This document shows positions 1 to 12,126 of a stretch of 64,000 nt of DNA, piece after piece. This DNA comes from Ctenosaura bakeri. Taxonomy: Eukaryota > Chordata > Lepidosauria > Squamata > Iguanidae. Below the pieces are notes generated by a model. That model was given only the letters and a program-made list of their open reading frames with translations. It was not told the DNA's origin and made no database searches. Position 1 is the stretch's first letter; every line of letters begins with the position of its first letter. Location: contig CAOLHI010000926.1 of assembly GCA_948474755.1 (NCBI GenBank), positions 310,001 through 374,000 of the forward strand, given 5' to 3'. The position numbers were made by a program, and so were the translations under genes.

Positions 1-1692
1 GCCCCAGGGAGGACAGCAACCACCAATGTTTTAAAACAGAATAAATATGCCAGCACTCATATCATACTCACTTTCTAAATCCGTAAGAAAAGAAGTGATG
101 TATACTATGTTGAGTGATGAATGTGTTGCTGATGGACTTAAATAGTCTTTGAGCCTCTCATGTGCTGCTTATGCAAAGCTTTTCTCATTTTGACTGCTAG
201 TAGAGAAAGCAGAAGAGATTCACTCTTGAAAACAGCAATGCACATTCTAGCTCAGTACTTCTCAGGCTGATATAGGGCAGTAGCAATATATTTTTCCATT
301 GTGCCAGGGACTAGAGTATATTTGTGCCTGTTGGCTACAATTGTTTCTTTCTTTCCTGGAAACTTGTCAGGAATTGGCATCTGATGGCTCAGGGATCAGC
401 ATTTGTCCAAGAACAACCACTTGAGTAGCACTGTTCTAACTAATGCAGATTTTATATTTGTATTGCAAAGTAGAGTGAAGCAATAGCAGCTTCAGGCCCC
501 ATATGTCTAAAAAAATAACACTTGATTTATAGAAGCTGCTCTCCTTGGAGTCAGAAATGACTGCTTTGTTTGAAGCACGATATGGATTTTCCTCCACTAC
601 TATAAACAAGGCTCACTCTTCACCCACGACTGAGCAGGATATTTACAACTTGCTGAGAAAGCAGTCATCTGCTCTGGTGATAAGCAATGGCAACTGGTGG
701 CTTTCATATCGGTGAGGTAATGACTCCATATAGGGTTTTAATCTGGAGGACTAAAGAAATGTTCCAAATTTCAAACAGATCCAGCACGTTGGAGAGCTCC
801 TTCAAATTTCAGACTAAAACCCAGGTCAGATTCTCCTCCTCCATGACAGGGAAGTCAACTTTCACTGTTGGTTTGTTCATTTTAAATCTAGCTCTGTAAT
901 CTACCTATATTTTACTGGATACACAGAAAAAAATGCCATGGCTTACTCTCATGCCTTTAGCAGACACTTTATCCTCAGAAAATGAAGACAAGTGGCTTCT
1001 CATAGGATAAAGATGAGTTACTACCTGCACATCCATTTGCTATTAAAAACACAGAAACAAAAGATGTTTTAAATGTTGGGAATTCCATCAGATCAATACC
1101 CATCCCTTGATGTTCTTCCATCAGCAGACAAATACGTTTTTATTCAGGTGACCCTTCAGCTATTAAGTGCCTGCTGAGAAAGGGGTTTTTGATGGGAGGG
1201 TGTTGTTCCTTTTTATTCAATTGTGTTTTGATAATTTCATTTTGCTTTTACAATTTTATTCAGACCTGTACCATATTTACTCTTATTGGCAGCTACCTTG
1301 GATCCCAGTTTGAGAGAAAGGCAGGGGAGAAATAATTTTAAAAAATAATTGCTGTAGTAAGTTGAGCTCATAGCTGGCTTGATTTCTATGCACTGGCTTA
1401 GCACAATCCTTTTGTCTGACAAATCTGATGAGTAATGAAGGGCGTGACAAAAATGGTTAATGATGCTTAGTGATGTGGGATCTCTGTCCATCTGGTTTTG
1501 AAGTTTTGCTATCTATCATAGTTTTGAAGTGAGTGCAGGGGTGGAGCTAGGGGAGGAGGCAAAATGAAGAATTCTATCCTCTCGATGAAATGTGCCTTCA
1601 GTCCCCAAATTTCTAGCACTGCAGTAACCTGAAACTTCATGTTGAGCATTTAGAAATGCAGTTTAGGCATCCAAAAAAGGAGGGTGGGGCAT
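1..1692. other. Unique AT-rich sequence, no gene seen
   Basis: No exon, RNA gene or recognisable transposon is visible. Short open frames here lack any family motif and look like chance frames. Confidence 0.6.
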
Positions 1693-1932
1693 GCAACATA
1701 CCATAAGGGCAACAAATTCAGTCAATCAGGGTCAAGCCTGCTTAGTACTTGGATGGGGGGTTGCCAAAGGAATACCAGAGGCTCCAGGCTGTAATCACAG
1801 GGAGATAATTTCAAACCACATTTGAATACGCCTTGGCTAAGAAAATCCTCTGAAATTCATGGGGTCACCATAAGATGACAGGTGGCTTGGAGGCATGGAC
1901 ACATGTGCATACACACACCCCCACACACACAC
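1693..1932 (+). mobile_element. 5S rRNA-derived SINE with L2-type tail and CA repeat
   Basis: The 5' part matches the internal promoter side of 5S rRNA: an AGGGTCAAGCCTG segment, then TTAGTACTTGGATGGG and GGAATACCAG in the 5S order and spacing. After a linker, the 3' part (about 1831-1895) carries CATGGGGTCACCATAAG followed by a GGCTTGGAGGCA stretch, which is the L2-type SINE tail. A CA-rich microsatellite follows at 1898-1932. This architecture fits the 5S-derived SINE group known from squamates. Many substitutions show an old, inactive copy; L2 machinery would have moved it. Confidence 0.72.
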
Positions 1933-4599
1933 AGAAAGAGAGAGGGGGGAGAGAGGGATTGAGATACCAACAAATAGAAGAGTTCTAGATGTGAATGATT
2001 TTCAATGTTTCATCCTCTACAATGTTAGAAATCTGGGGACTGAATCGATAGTTCATGAAGGAAGGTAGAGTTCATTGTCCTCATTTCACTGTCACCCCCC
2101 CCCCGCACACACAGCTACCACCTGGAGAGAAAACAACTGAAAATGATGCCAACTTGAAATTAGACCAAAGGTGAGAATTTTATTTCATATCTTTTGTTTT
2201 ATTTTATTTGGTTGTGGCTTGCGAGGATCCATACTGTTGCATTCCAGAATCATCAGTTTGCCCCCAGTTATAGGAATCTGCTTGATTCCCACGAGCTCTG
2301 CTTTTATGTTGGTAAATAAAGCACATCCTTTATTACAAACAAACTTTCCATGTTCAGATATTCTATACTCAAAGCACATACAATATCATAGTTTTCGCCA
2401 CCTACTGAATGTTCACCAAAGGTAAAGCCAACCTGACTTCCCTTAGGATATGGGCATTAAACACACTTTTAAGGATGCAATCAAAAACACAGTTTTGTCT
2501 AGAGTGAGGCTTTTTGCAGAGAAATTTACAATTGAGTGAACATGCACATGATTGCACTGCAAAAAAAAAGTTAATATCCACAGATTCTGTAGATTTGGCG
2601 CAACTAACTTTCTCTGAACTCAATGTTTTCAAGGTTGCATACAATCTAAAAGACATTATTAGGGAAAGCTTTTGTAGTTTCTATATGTAGATGCCTGGAT
2701 GCGGGTTGGTGTTTTACCAGAGTTGAAACACTTAGCGGTTATGTGATGTTCTCTCTGAAAGTGTAACAAATTATCATTAACTGTGGGAGTTTAGTTGTTT
2801 GATGGTCTATGTATACTTTATAGTGAGTGCCAAGTCTTAGGGCCAAACTTCATCTTCACAGAATAAATGCAATTGTAAAAAGTCATTGAGTTTGGAAAAA
2901 TAGCCAGTAAATGCTCTTTCATCTCAACAAAGAGGCTTTTAAACACAAATTACCACCCATCTGGACTCTAAAAATGATCAGTAAAATATCTCTAAACAAT
3001 TTTTTGTTTTAGCATATTATAGCATATTTCATATAAACATACACTGTGTACGAATCCCTGGACAGCAAGGAAATTACTTAAAGAACAAAGGATTTGTTTT
3101 AATTAGATGGAATCCAACTGTATTCTTATAACCTTTTCAAGTGATATGTGGATAGTGTCATCATGTGGTTTGTTCCGTAAGTGACACTGCACTTAATTGT
3201 ATTTGAGAGGAGTCAGGAATTTTTGTTTACTTGTTTCTAATTTGTTGAGGACTTCTTGAGAATGTTCATCCTGACTGGTAAGTCCTCTGAAATGTCTATG
3301 ACCATGCCAAGATTTAACTTGCCAATTACTAGAAATGACAGTTAGAACAGAAGCTGGGGGGTTTGTTTGTCATGGAGTTTAAGCATATTCACAATTGTAT
3401 CAACAGTGGGTTGGTAACTTCCAAATGAAAGTGCAGCTATACTCTGCTGAAAAAGACCATATCCTTCTGCGAAGTACTTTAAATGCATTTGACCTAGAGA
3501 CCCAGTGATCCTTTTTCTTGATGTATTGAGGTGTAAACTGTATTTCCTTTTTGCCAAGCTTCATATTCACTGTTCTTTGCCATCATTTAATATTCCTTGC
3601 ATTTATCTTATTTTTCCTCTTTCCTTTTCTTCCTTTCAGTTTATTTGAGATTCTACAAGTTCACTTCTTTGATTTGGGCTGAGCCCCACAGCTCAGAAGC
3701 TGGATTTTCGCAGATAATTAGCTTACTACCATGTCAGTTTCACACTTTAGGTCATGCTGCTGAGTTTATTTTCCTCCACCTTACTAGATGCTGCCATCAC
3801 AGAAACAGAATGAAGGATTTGACAAGTGTTTTGGCCAATGATATAGCTGGATGTAGCTGGATATTTTTTTAAAAAAGTCTCTTAGGAGATACTATGGCTA
3901 TTTATTTTATTTTGTTATGTTTACATGGGAATTCTATATGGGAATGGTATTAGGATTATGGAATACTTCTAAAGTAGGAGCACAGCTACATGAGGCTCAA
4001 GTTGCTTATTAGTTTTCCATTCTTTATTCCCACTAATGCTTGAAACAGAGCTCACTAACAAGATTAGAAACTGAAGTTTATTTGCCCCTACACCCCTGAA
4101 TAAGCACTGGCCTACCCATATTATATCCATGATAGTGAGGACATTCTCGTACAACAGCTACAACAGTGTTTAACTATTGAAGCCATGGCTTGACAGTGTG
4201 ATGACCTAGGTGACCATGATAGACAAGGAACTGTGTGTGAGTTGAGTCATCATATGAGAAGGCATAGAATTGTGTAGTGGCCAGCTTCTTAAGCTGATCA
4301 TCTTAGGCTCATCAGTTACCCTTTTTAAAATTTGTTTTGTATATTAACAGGCTTTTTTTTAGGTTAAAATACATAAAATTAGCTACCTATACATAACATG
4401 GATAAAAAAAAATCAAAACCAAATTTTAAAAAATTCCTCCCTCATTATTAACAAGTTCCCACACTCATCTTTGGTTATTTTAAAATATATATTTATTTAT
4501 AAATGAACATTAAATTGACTTTAAAATAAATGTACTGTGATATGGTCCTGAAATGCACTTAATTAGACTTTAAACTAAATTAAATTGACTATAATATAG
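1933..4599. other. Unique AT-rich sequence
   Basis: No gene or clear transposon is seen. It contains a C homopolymer near 2095-2105 and several A/T runs. Open frames near 2171-2656 and 3342-3872 have no recognisable domain. Confidence 0.55.
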
Positions 4600-4778
4600 A
4601 CCATTTCCACACTAGTCAGTTATAGCGTGATGATTCCACTTTCAACATCCTCTGGAATCCTGGGGTTTGCAGTTTCAGGAGGGGCCGGCTGGCCCCTCCT
4701 GAAACTGCAAACCCCAGGATTCCAAAGATGTTGAAAGTGGAATCATCACGCTATAACTGACTAGTGTGGAAATGTCCA
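4600..4778. mobile_element. Family A palindromic MITE, near-perfect hairpin
   Basis: The two halves are reverse complements over about 85 bp each, meeting at a centre near 4685-4695 (GGGGCCGGCTGGCCCC). Shared family modules are ATTCCACTTTCAACATCC in one arm and GATGTTGAAAGTGGAAT in the other, flanking a CAGGATTCC core. The ends are ACCATTTCC and GGAAATGTCC. TAG flanks it at 4597-4599 and 4779-4781, consistent with a 3-bp target duplication. There is no coding capacity, so mobilisation would have been in trans. This is the most symmetrical family A copy in the window. Confidence 0.8.
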
Positions 4779-4781
4779 TAG

Positions 4782-5614
4782 ACTAAATGATGCTAGTTTG
4801 TTCCTTGTCCCCTTTGACCAAAGTGCACTTTGCAGATTACTGCTAAATTTCAGTAGCAAACTGCAAGATCAATTTTTTAAGAAAAAAAAAAGTTCTGAGT
4901 TCACAAGAACTGTTTTGGTTTCCATGTGGCTTGAGGCCCCAGTATTATGTATTGTTTATTAATATTTGATGAGGAATTAATATTAAATTTAAAACTCTTT
5001 TACATAATTGTAGCTAATTTTATGTCTTTTCTAACTTTACAAAAAAAAAAAAGCTTTTAAAAAAAAACTAGCTCCAAAACCACCTATATCAAAAAAAGCT
5101 AAAGATGGGTAACAGCAAAACATTTGGCCATTCTGAAAAGTGGCCCTTGGCCCTATGGAAGCTGCCTATCTCTGTTTTAACACAGCAAAATGATAAACAT
5201 ACAAACTGTCCCACACTATTATTTGTACTAAGATTAAAACTGCCTGCTGGAACATGATAACCTCCTCCTCCCCTAAAAAAAAAAAAAAAAAAGGGTTGGT
5301 ATGCCCAGGCACACACACACATGCAGACACACACAGAATATATACACTGGCCTGGGTGGGAGTGGAACATAGTTGACATCTCCCAATAAATTAATTGTAG
5401 CCTAGCTGTTTGTTGGTTTTTTTAAGAAATGAAAAAGATGTAGTGAATCTGAAGGAGGTCTCAGAGACACATTCTCTTACCTAATGATTTTTGCTTGATA
5501 GATTGTGTAAGGAGCATTTCATTTCTTTCTCCTGCCCATTGGGAATTTTGACTGACATGTATTCAATAATACTAGAGATTATGGGGAGTGATTTTATACT
5601 ACATTAGCCACTGA
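4782..5614. other. Unique AT-rich sequence with A runs and CA repeat
   Basis: A homopolymers occur at about 5041-5051 and 5275-5291, with an imperfect CA repeat at about 5311-5337. The open frame on the minus strand here is low-complexity and not a gene. Confidence 0.55.
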
Positions 5615-5794
5615 GGGCATTTCCGCACTATACTGTTATAGTGCTATTATTTCACTTTCAACATCTTATGGAAGCCTGGGGTTTGCAGTTTAGGGAGGGG
5701 CACTTGGGATTCTCAGTAAACTACAAACCCCAGAATTCCACAGGATGTTGAAAGTGGAATAATAGTACCATAACAGTGTAGTGCAGAAAGGCCC
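5615..5794. mobile_element. Family A palindromic MITE
   Basis: The left end GGGCATTTCCGCAC and right end GTGCAGAAAGGCCC are inverted repeats. The inner arms carry TTCACTTTCAACATC and GATGTTGAAAGTGGAATA. Flanking triplets are TGA (5612-5614) and TAA (5795-5797), a 3-bp target duplication with one mismatch. The 180-bp length matches other complete copies, and there is no open frame of interest. Confidence 0.8.
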
Positions 5795-5797
5795 TAA

Positions 5798-6116
5798 GAT
5801 TGCTTCCACATTAGTTCTTTACTGATGGATTTTTTGTTTTGTTATTTTGTTCTTTGTTCATTGTCATCTAAATAACATTACCATCACATTCTGATGTTTT
5901 CTTTTCCTGTGTTGTTTTCTTTTCTAGATCTGATCTGTGTCAACATCAACGAAAAAAATACCACCCCAGAATCCACAACTGGATACTGATCAGGCAACCA
6001 AAACTATAGCTTTTAAATATTGCTATACTTTTTAATTAAGCATGTTTGGAGGCTGTTTATTACTTCCTGAATACTGTGACTGGAAATTCATAATGAAGTT
6101 CATCCATAAGCCCTGG
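5798..6116. other. Unique sequence
   Basis: Nothing recognisable is seen in this AT-rich stretch. Confidence 0.5.
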
Positions 6117-6300
6117 GAAGACCAGGGTTCTAATGCTCACTCATCCATAGAAATCCACTGGGTGACTCTTGGCAAGTCACACTGTCTCAGCCTTAAAGGA
6201 AGGCAGTGACAAACCTTCCCTAAATAAATGTTACCAGGAAAAAAATGTAGGATAGGGTCACCATAAATCAGAGCCAATGAGGGAGAAGAGAACAACCACA
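6117..6300 (+). mobile_element. tRNA-derived SINE (S1), 5'-damaged fragment
   Basis: The fragment carries the S1 middle and tail: an AGACCAGGGTTCTAATGCTC remnant of the tRNA B-box region, ATCCACTGGGTGACTCTTGG, a CTCAGCCTTAAAGGAAGGCA segment, then AGGGTCACCATAAATCAGA. The last is the L2-type tail shared by the SINEs here. It is diverged and lacks the A box, so it is not transcribable as a tRNA-like gene. Confidence 0.6.
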
Positions 6301-6885
6301 ATGAAGCCTAATAATTGCTCCTTATGTAGCATCTCTAAACTATCCAACTATCTGTTTCTGTTTACATAAGGGATAAATAGGAATGCCAAGTTATTCTGTT
6401 TCTTCTTTTTGCTACAAGGCAGGCAGGATAAGCCAATTTTAGAAATGTCCACTACCACACTACTAGAAACCTTGTTCCCCCTCTGCCCTGTTGGTTTGGA
6501 ATAGCCTGTCCTAGAATTTTCCACTCTTGTGGCCCCACACTGCCACCATGTGGCAACTCATTCACAAACTATTTATCCCAAGGGAATGTAGTCTGTATGT
6601 TTTCCATTGGAAGGAGCAAAAACAATGAGCAATTCAAATAGCAATGCCAGCTAGGGATACAACTCTAGTTACAAATAAAGGGGTGGGTTTTAAGAACGAT
6701 GTCACAGGGGGGAAAAATAACTTATGATGTTCTCCCTGTCATAGCATTTCCAAACAATGTCACTAGTGCCACATCCATGAGAGACCTGTCCTGTGCATGA
6801 GTGTTCCATGTTACCTGTGACTAGGCACCCAGGAATGCAAAATACCTGGACTGCTACAATGTGGTGTTGTTTGAGTACATGATTG
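6301..6885. other. Unique sequence
   Basis: No feature is supported. A short imperfect direct repeat (GCTACAATGTGGT / GCTACAGTGTGGT, near 6853 and 6884) lies next to the following SINE. Confidence 0.5.
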
Positions 6886-7037
6886 CTACAGTGTGGTTTG
6901 AGCACTGGACTACAACTCTGAAACGTACTGGGTAGCCTTGGGTGCATGACAGACTCTCAGCCCCTAGAAAACTCCATAGTAGGTTCACCTTAGGGTCACC
7001 ATAAGTCAGAAATGACTTGAAGGCACACAACAACGAC
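6886..7037 (+). mobile_element. tRNA-derived SINE (S1) fragment
   Basis: It begins with the tRNA-like head (GTGTGGTTTGAGCACTGGAC), has lost much of the B-box region, and continues through CTCTCAGCCCC to the tail AGGGTCACCATAAGTCAGA and ACTTGAAGGCACACAACAAC. The head, core and tail order fits a tRNA SINE mobilised by L2-type reverse transcriptase. An internal deletion of the core explains the short length. Confidence 0.72.
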
Positions 7038-8290
7038 AGTACCCAGTGAAGTAAAATATGGGACTAAAGAAACAATTGTACCCCTCACCCACCCTGGAAT
7101 CCAAACAGAGTCTGTCTATGATCTGGCCCATTGTTAGTTGGCCACTTCTTTTTCCTTCATTCATTCTCTCTTTGTCTTTCTGTACTGAAATTAAATTGTA
7201 TTTATTTGATTAATGAATCTCATCCAATTAATGAGTGATATTAAGGAACTGACTGTAGAAACTTCTGTGCTTTACTGTGCAAAAGTGATCCAGGTTGTCG
7301 AGGATGGGGGACTCATCTGTTCTGTGTTTCTTTGCTTTTTGGTTTTCTTGATATTTGAAATCTGCCACGATTATTCCACATAGGCATCTGTACTTTCCAT
7401 GGTTCTGAAAACAAAAAGGTGAACAAGGACAAGTCTATTTTACCAAGAAAGTTTTATCTACCAGGAAGCTGGTCATTTCCTTTGTCTGATAGCTCCTCTT
7501 TCCCATAAGTCAAGAGGAGAGAGTACAGTGTCATTGGATGTACTATTATGTGTGTGCTATACAAGTGTGCTATAGAATATGAAGTCTCTGTGCTAGAAAC
7601 TGACTGCATGGGGTGTATAAAATTATTCAGGCACCCTTCTGAAGAAAGGAAAGCAGAACAGTGCACAATATGGTCCAAGGCTGGATGAAGATAATTTTTA
7701 TCCCAAAATGAGATGTCAGAATGTCTGCTGGTAAAAGCTCATAAGACAGATATCATGTTGTGCCAACTGAGTCTTGTACAAAGAACAAAGCTGAGTTCAA
7801 CATACGCAAGATGGGAATAGCTTCCTATATACATAGTTGAACAAGCCTGAGATATAAGGAGGGCTGTATACCCAATCACAGGTATACAGTTTGTAAAAAT
7901 ATTGTATGTATATACTGTATGCCATATGCACACAGTTGGGATGGAAACAATTGTCAGAAATAGTCAAAAACTGATCAAAACCATATTGGGAAAACCTAAT
8001 GAGAGGAAACCTGAACTGACAAGAATCTCCACAGTTCAGGAGTTATTCTGTACAAAACTCACACATGGTATTTTTATACAGAAATCATTTGCTGTGCAAA
8101 AAACAGCATTAATACTACTTCTACAGAAAAAAAATACTATAAGTGAATTTTGTACACAATAAGAGTGGGATTTTAAATAGTCTTCAAAAAATCTACAGTT
8201 GTTAATAATTTCTTGCAAGAGGAAGATAATTGCTAAAATTGTTCATGTTTCCTTCGAGAAAAAAATAGCAAAGAATTATATTGTTAATAC
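7038..8290. other. Unique AT-rich sequence
   Basis: No exon or clear transposon is seen. Several open frames of 60-90 codons overlap on both strands without any recognisable motif. Confidence 0.5.
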
Positions 8291-8314
8291 AAACACACAC
8301 ACACACACACACAC
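8291..8314. repeat. (CA)n microsatellite
   Basis: A pure AC dinucleotide tract of about 24 bp. Confidence 0.95.
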
Positions 8315-9340
8315 ATTCTATATAGAGAATAAAAATGGTAGCTGATATGGCTCCTTTTCTTCACATGGGCACAAAGCTTAATAGCTAATTTCTCCCTAAT
8401 CTCCAGTCTAACTATGTTTCTTCTTATGTAAACTCCACATCATCCTGACCATTTTTAAAACAACAACAAAATGTTCTAGTGACATCTCTCGTATTCTTTG
8501 CAGGACAGTAGTTAGCGTGTATGTGTGTATAGGTATAAACTGAGTGAATTAGGGAAAATCAGGACTGTTCTAAAAATGTAATGTGATTAAAAGTAATTGG
8601 TGCTATCACACAGGCTGGGAAGAGCTGTTTTTTCATCTGTTATCTCCATTAATGACCCTCTCTGTCTTGCAATGTACCCCCATCACCTTTGGTATAGTTT
8701 TTATTCACATTACACAGAGTACTCATGCCTTACATCATCTGTTCATCTTCATGCTTTCATGTCAGTTTCATTTTCTTTCACATTGCAGTTTTGAATTAGA
8801 CTAAGAAGTCTTGTGCTTTCACAATTTGTCGGTGCTCTAACTGCTTCACATTACCTAATTAGCTACTTCTGGTCTGAAGCAAACTAGTGTTTATTATGCA
8901 TAAAGAATGGCTTGTGCTTTTTCTGAAAATGAGAGAAAATAAAATATTTAAATATTTTTGTAGTCTTTTAGTCTTCAAATTGTTGCAAAAATATCTTATA
9001 AAATCCTTCCTTCCCTCTCTCCCTCTTTAAAGACACAGAGTTCAATGTAATAGGATATATTGGGAAATGCTTGCATTTCATTGGGAAATGCCTGTATTTT
9101 CTAGCAGACCTTTCTAAATCCTTCCCACAAAGTACACAGTACGACCTGGTTAGCTTGGATCGTAAACCCACATGTGATATATTGCCAAGTTGCACAACCT
9201 GCAGCTTATCAAACTGGCTTTTCCAAAGTGATAAGCAACAATCTCCTCTGATGGCTGCTTTTCAAGAAAACTGGACTCTGGAACTTTTTACCACAGAAAG
9301 AATTTTGTCTTTCTGTGTGTGTGTGTGTGTGTCTGGTCTA
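8315..9340. other. Unique sequence ending in a short (GT)n tract
   Basis: No gene is supported. The 110-codon open frame at 9071-9403 on the plus strand runs through the GT tract at 9316-9333 and into the repeat that follows, so it is taken as chance. Confidence 0.5.
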
Positions 9341-9558
9341 TCCCGCCTCTCCCAGTGGATCAAGGCAGCATTACAGGAATATATAAATACATTAAAACAT
9401 TAAAATGTACCTCATCCTCCCCACCCACCAACCCTTCTATCCCCCTAAAACACATTAATTATTAAAACAAATTAAAAACAAAATTAAAAACAAAAGGACA
9501 ATTGATGAGGGGTGGTGGAACACTAGTCTAGGAAGGCCTGTCGGAAGAGAACAGCCAG
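9341..9558 (-). mobile_element. LINE 3'-UTR-like fragment (L2/CR1 type)
   Basis: The sequence CCCGCCTCTCCCAGTGGATC followed by ATTAAAACATTAAAA-type runs resembles, in reverse, the AT-rich 3' untranslated tail of reptile LINEs. The segment AGGAAGGCCTGTCGGAAGA near 9530 resembles the 3'-UTR just upstream of that tail. No coding part is left. The assignment rests on resemblance only, and the LINE clade is uncertain. Confidence 0.45.
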
Positions 9559-10020
9559 GGGGTCTTATAGGGGAAAATGTGCCCGTAGGCTAGTCCATTC
9601 CCAGGGAATACAATGGGTTTTGGGCTGGAGACAAAGCCTCTGAAAGGTCAGTACTTTGAATGATTGAGTTATGACAGAGTTGTCAATAGAGTAGCCAGTA
9701 TGCAAACGTGGAGTGCTTGACAGTTGAGTATTCAACTTGTCAAGCTGCCTGCTCGGGGCAGGGAGTCCTTTGTAAACAGCATGCATACATAATGTGATCT
9801 TAAAGAGTACTTGCCTTGAGGTCTCCTAAAGCGGCAGTCTGGCTATTACTGGCTTGCCTGGATCAATTTTGAATGGTTCAGCTATTTTCGGCCATGCCTG
9901 CGTGCGTGCTTGTCCAGGGGCCTCACAAGCACGTGGAGAGGAATGGAAAAAGAAGGCCAAATTATTGATATCAAATGATATCTAAGATACCACAAGCCTG
10001 GACTAGAAACTACAGTAACA
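9559..10020 (-). mobile_element. Truncated LTR (same family as the 26.3-kb and 52.0-kb solo LTRs)
   Basis: Read on the minus strand, the LTR starts at 10020 with TGTTACTGTAGTTTC and runs through GATATCATTTGATATCAATA to the TATA region (CCTATAAGACCC). It stops there where it meets LINE sequence at about 9558. It therefore keeps U3 and lacks R-U5. Conserved blocks with the complete copies include TTTGGGCTGGAGACAAAGCC and GCTCGGGGCAGGGAGT (plus-strand form). No internal retroviral sequence adjoins it. Confidence 0.75.
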
Positions 10021-11645
10021 CAACGAAGAAACAGGCTGCTCTGAGTCAGAAGCCTCTTCCCGTTGTAGGCATTACTCTGCCTTTCTCCTCTTTTTCTTGC
10101 TGTCACATTTGCCTTCTCCCTTGCTGTTGTCTTTGCATCTACCAACGATGTAGCTAAATCAGTATGTAAGGCAAAGAAGTAAGTGGGAGTATCTACAAGG
10201 CAGATGGATCTTCCGATGGTAGCATCCCATTTGCAAAATGCCCTCAATAGGGAAGCTTTCCTAGTAAACTACTTTATGGCACTTATGGTGTCACATCAAT
10301 CAAAACAGCCCTCCAAAATATTAACAGTATAAAAAAATAACATTAAAATATTATTAGTATTATCATCAACATCAGTAACAGATAAAACAATCATTAAAAT
10401 ACAGCATTATTACCAGAACAAAAGAGTACTCAAGACTGCTCTAAAAGCTGACAAAGAGGGAGCTGTGCACATGTTCCCTTGGGAATTATTCTAAAAATAA
10501 GAAGATGCAGCTCCATTTCAGTGAAGAATTACAGGATTCCTCAGTCCTTCAAAAGTTATTTTAAATACTTTTAAGCCCCATGAGGGTTCTGCTAATCTAC
10601 AAGACAGCCTGAAGTCAGAATTAGGAGCTTGAATGACCAAGGTCTTCCCTCTAAGGATAAGGGCTCTTTAGCCATAGGAGATCTTCTAGGGGGTAGACTG
10701 CTTGGTTGGCTAGCTGTGGATAGATAGAGCCATGCTGAGTCCTTGCTAGATGCAAAACCACCTCTCTTTCTGGGCCTTTTGATCAGGCATGAGTTCCTGT
10801 TTGACAGCTTGACTGTTTCTGACCTTATTTCTCACCTGAACCGTTTGAGCTGTATATGGTGATATATTACCAGCTGTTGACCTCAGCTTGCTCTTGATAA
10901 AATGCTTCTGGCATGCCTCTGGCTTAGCATCACAGTCTCCCTAGTAATGAGGGTGTCCAAGTTGGCATTCTTAAACTTTTCACTTGTTTCCAGTTGGCCA
11001 AGCCCCTAGCACTGCACTGCTACCAACTTAAATGGATCTAAAGCAGAGGATAGGATATGGCTCATGTCTTCAAGTAGAAGACATGGCCTCCTTCCTAGTC
11101 AATGGGCTGACCTGAGACAATGTTCCTGAACATTGAAGGACGTTCATCTTGATCTCTGAAAGTCTGACTCTTCTGGAAAACTCTCTCTCTCAAAATCAAT
11201 GTGCCTACTATAAATACATTCTCACTCTGACCTTCATTCCCCTCTTCACAGTAAAAGGGGCTAGGTTTTCCTCTGGAGTGGCCATTCTAGTTCCCTGACA
11301 ACCTGTTGCTGGGTTTCTTTTCTACCAGTCAGGATACCACATATTCCATCGCAGTATGTTTGCTTGTTCTGGTGAAGTTGTAAATGATTGTAAACACTGT
11401 TACTGATGCTGTTGAAGAGGCAAACATTCTTCAGTCACTGAACTGTGGCTTGCCTTTTCAGCAGGAGAGATCACTGTATTAAAAATACCAAACAAAATGA
11501 CCCTATAGTTATTGGACTTCTTCCTTCCCATCTTTGGCTCCTGGAATATATATTTTCAAAAAATAAATCAGACAGTCTGAACGGTTCACATCACAGAGGG
11601 GTGTAAATGTCTATTTCTAAACTAATTATCACAGATCAGTCTGTA
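10021..11645. other. Unique sequence
   Basis: No gene or recognisable element is seen in 1.6 kb. There are short AT-rich ATTA-type runs around 10320-10400. Confidence 0.5.
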
Positions 11646-11648
11646 TCA

Positions 11649-12123
11649 GGCCCTTTCCACACGCGGATGGAGAAATGGGTAAGCCACGCTGAAACGGAGC
11701 TTACCTTAGTCCGTTGCCACGTGGAGCAGCGTGTTTCGCTGCTCCACACTCGTCGGCGTCCCGCAGTGTCCGGCAACACCCAAAATGGCGGCTGATGACT
11801 GGCAGAGGCTCTCCACCAACTGGAGAACCTCGCCAGCAGGAAATCCCGCCCCTGGCAGATCTGCAGGCACGCCCTTGCGTGTGCCTGCAAATCCACACTG
11901 GGTGCTGTGACGCGGTTGCACGGGGCTGCATGCCCCATGCCTTTTAAAAACCACATAAAAAGTGGTTTTTAAAAAGCACGCGGTGCCGCCACTTCCGGGT
12001 GTCCTAGCGCGGATTGGGGTGTGGAATTACTCTAAAGTAATCCACTCCAATCCACTTTACCATGTAGACGACCTCCCATGGAGGTCGCGCTACCATGTGT
12101 TATTTCCCCGTGTGGAAAGGGCC
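11649..12123. mobile_element. Family D TIR element, 475 bp
   Basis: The termini GGCCCTTTCCACACGCGG and its near-complement CCGTGTGGAAAGGGCC form the inverted repeats. TCA at 11646-11648 and 12124-12126 is an exact 3-bp target duplication. The inside is GC- and CpG-rich compared with the flanks and related to the 25.5-kb copy. A perfect 13-bp stem (TTTTAAAAACCAC at 11942-11954, GTGGTTTTTAAAA at 11962-11974) lies 149 bp from the right end. Open frames on both strands are not gene-like. It is non-autonomous; the superfamily is unknown, though the TIR matches families A-C. Confidence 0.82.
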
Positions 12124-12126
12124 TCA

